This document shows positions 62,790 through 64,000 of a DNA stretch of 64,000 nt, one piece after another; positions within the stretch are counted from its first letter, which is position 1, and the number at the start of each line of letters is the position of its first letter. The notes beneath the pieces are model-generated. The model was not told the origin of the DNA. It searched no databases and worked only from the letters and a program-made list of their open reading frames with translations. Made by a program: the position numbers and the translations under genes. This stretch comes from Hymenobacter terricola (lineage in GTDB: Bacteria > Bacteroidota > Bacteroidia > Cytophagales > Hymenobacteraceae): NCBI RefSeq assembly GCF_017921975.2, contig NZ_JAGEMO020000003.1:62001-126000 (forward strand). The letters are read 5' to 3'.

Positions 62790-63779
62790 ATGTCCGCCCT
62801 TCCCACCACGGACGAGTTTTCTCCCGCTGTACTAGCGCAGCTGCGCCGGCTAAAGGATAAATACGTCCCCGACGGCCAGGACCTGGCCGCTTATCTCGAA
62901 GGCCTCTACCACGCCAAATACATTAATTACTGGGATTATATTGAGCTAGACACCTTACTCTCCCTGCAACGCCCGCTCACCAACCTGCCCGATGAGCGGA
63001 TTTTCATCATGTACCACCAGATTTCGGAGCTGTATTTCAAGCTCTGCCTCTGCGAGTACGAACAGATTGGCGACCTGCAGCAGCCCACGCTGGGCGAAGT
63101 AGTGCTGCGCCTGGGCCGTATTAACCGCTATTTCGACAACCTCATCGACTCCTTCGACGTGATGGTGGATGGCATGGACAAGCAGCAGTTTCTCGACTTT
63201 CGCATGGCCCTCATGCCGGCCTCGGGCTTCCAGTCGGTGCAGTACCGCATGATTGAGATTGCCAGCACCAGCCTCGAAAACCTCACCGACCAGGTGAAGC
63301 GCCAGACCCTGGGCGAGGCTGCCGCCCACGACTTCGACCAGCTCCTGGGCTGCATTTACTGGAAAGCCGGCGCCACCATCGAGGCCAGCGGCGCCAAAGC
63401 CCTTACCCTCATCGAATTCGAGCGCAAATACACCGCCGACCTCGTGCGCCACGCCGCCGCGTTCCAAAACCGCAACGTGTGGGCCGTGGTGCAGCGCCTG
63501 CCCGCCGAAGACCAGCACCACCCTCGCCTGCTGCGCGCCATGCGCCAGCTCGACGTGAGCGTGAACGTGAACTGGCCGCTGATGCACTTCAAATCGGCGG
63601 TGCGCTACCTGCAGCGCAACCCCACCGACGTGGCGGCGACCGGCGGCACCAATTGGCGCAGCTACCTGCCGCCCAAGTTCCAGCGCCGCATCTTCTACCC
63701 GCAGCTATGGACGGCCCAGGAATTGGAAGATTGGGGCAAAGGATGGGTTGAGCAAGTGCTGGAAGGCGTGAGTGCGTAG
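62790..63779 (+). CDS. kynA: Tryptophan 2,3-dioxygenase
   Basis: The 329-residue haem enzyme opens the indole ring of tryptophan to N-formylkynurenine. YWDYIELDTLLSLQRPLTNL, FIMYHQISELYFKLCLCEYE with the catalytic-pocket His, DFRMALMPASGFQSVQYRMI and GTGGTNWRSYL-like ATGGTNWRSYLPP are all TDO marks. No other kynurenine-pathway genes are near. A strong terminator follows. Confidence 0.9.
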   Translation: MSALPTTDEFSPAVLAQLRRLKDKYVPDGQDLAAYLEGLYHAKYINYWDYIELDTLLSLQRPLTNLPDERIFIMYHQISELYFKLCLCEYEQIGDLQQPTLGEVVLRLGRINRYFDNLIDSFDVMVDGMDKQQFLDFRMALMPASGFQSVQYRMIEIASTSLENLTDQVKRQTLGEAAAHDFDQLLGCIYWKAGATIEASGAKALTLIEFERKYTADLVRHAAAFQNRNVWAVVQRLPAEDQHHPRLLRAMRQLDVSVNVNWPLMHFKSAVRYLQRNPTDVAATGGTNWRSYLPPKFQRRIFYPQLWTAQELEDWGKGWVEQVLEGVSA

Positions 63780-63851
63780 AGTTGGCTCCGCCAGCGTTAA
63801 ATCAACCCGCCTGAAAGGTCTATTATCAGGGCCTGCTTCGCGATACCGCAT

Positions 63852-63906
63852 AAAGGCAATACCCCGCAAAAATGGCTTGAGCGTCATTTTGCGGGGTATT
63901 GCCTTT
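63852..63906. terminator. Bidirectional terminator after kynA
   Basis: A stem of about 22 bp (AAAGGCAATACCCCGCAAAA with its complement 63885-63906) between convergent genes. Confidence 0.85.
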
Positions 63907-63915
63907 AAAAAGCTT

Positions 63916-64000
63916 TTACCGTCGGTTGTTGCCATACATTTTCCAGCGGCCGAAAAATGCCAGCGCGGCTGCGACGATGACCAAGCCAACCAGTGCGTAC
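63916..64000 (-). CDS. C-terminal tail of a membrane protein (partial)
   Basis: The minus strand reads YALVGLVIVAAALAFFGRWK followed by MYGNNRR and a TAA stop at 63916-63918. It is a hydrophobic helix with a basic tail, so probably the last transmembrane segment. The rest lies beyond the window edge. The bidirectional terminator next to it supports a real gene end. I cannot name the family. Confidence 0.55.
   Translation of the reverse strand, partial: YALVGLVIVAAALAFFGRWKMYGNNRR

Overview
The window looks like a chromosomal segment of a high-GC Bacteroidota, most probably a Hymenobacter-like member of the Cytophagales. This rests on protein character and layout: two TonB-type outer-membrane barrels, an ExbB/ExbD/TonB set, gyrA next to a periplasmic TPR gene, an Hc1-like histone, a DUF349 protein, an alpha-oxoamine synthase of the sphingolipid/sulfonolipid type, many GTG/TTG starts, no clear Shine-Dalgarno sites, and Bacteroidota -7 boxes (TAnnTTTG). 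The species name is inference.

Layout. 1-2000: a frameshifted amidohydrolase fragment, a Xre/RES toxin-antitoxin pair with repeated operators, and an AT-rich immunity-like gene. 2066-8700: accC, an alpha-oxoamine synthase, an Hc1 histone, tyrS with an unusual in-frame insertion, holA and a small protein. 8700-11225: an MFS sugar transporter framed by a duplicated holA 3' end, a 21-bp minisatellite and a frameshifted ATP-grasp gene. 11398-22257: an envelope cluster (large TPR protein, barrel, HU/SPOR protein, ExbB, ExbD, TonB) followed by folC and trmB. 22318-26416: a TrpF-like barrel, rpe and a TonB-dependent receptor. 26860-34557: a complete histidine operon (leader peptide, hisG, a hisD-hisC fusion, hisB, hisH, hisA, hisF, hisIE).

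34637-36450 is an AT-rich island with one unrecognised gene. 36458-40796: TPR gene, gyrA and a small lipoprotein. 41062-49317: LLM oxidoreductase, HD hydrolase, YghO-like protein, PAP2 phosphatase, tRNA-Thr, DUF349 protein, YqgE and DinB. 49578-64000: pdxH, DUF1015, two GT-C membrane proteins around maf, cupin, EamA/HAD pair, gpsA, an adaptor/TolC efflux pair, sdaAB, kynA and the tail of a membrane protein.

Main points. (1) A hidden 40-codon leader ORF with five consecutive His codons and a downstream terminator sits before hisG: a histidine attenuator. (2) hisD and hisC form one ORF. (3) tyrS carries about 84 extra AT-rich codons exactly between two conserved motifs. (4) Many intergenic gaps are bracketed by inverted repeats whose right arm, built of short degenerate units, abuts the next start codon while the left arm follows the previous stop; I know of no described function. 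(5) Two genes show single-base frameshifts that could be decay or sequencing errors. All family assignments come from reading the sequence, without database searches.
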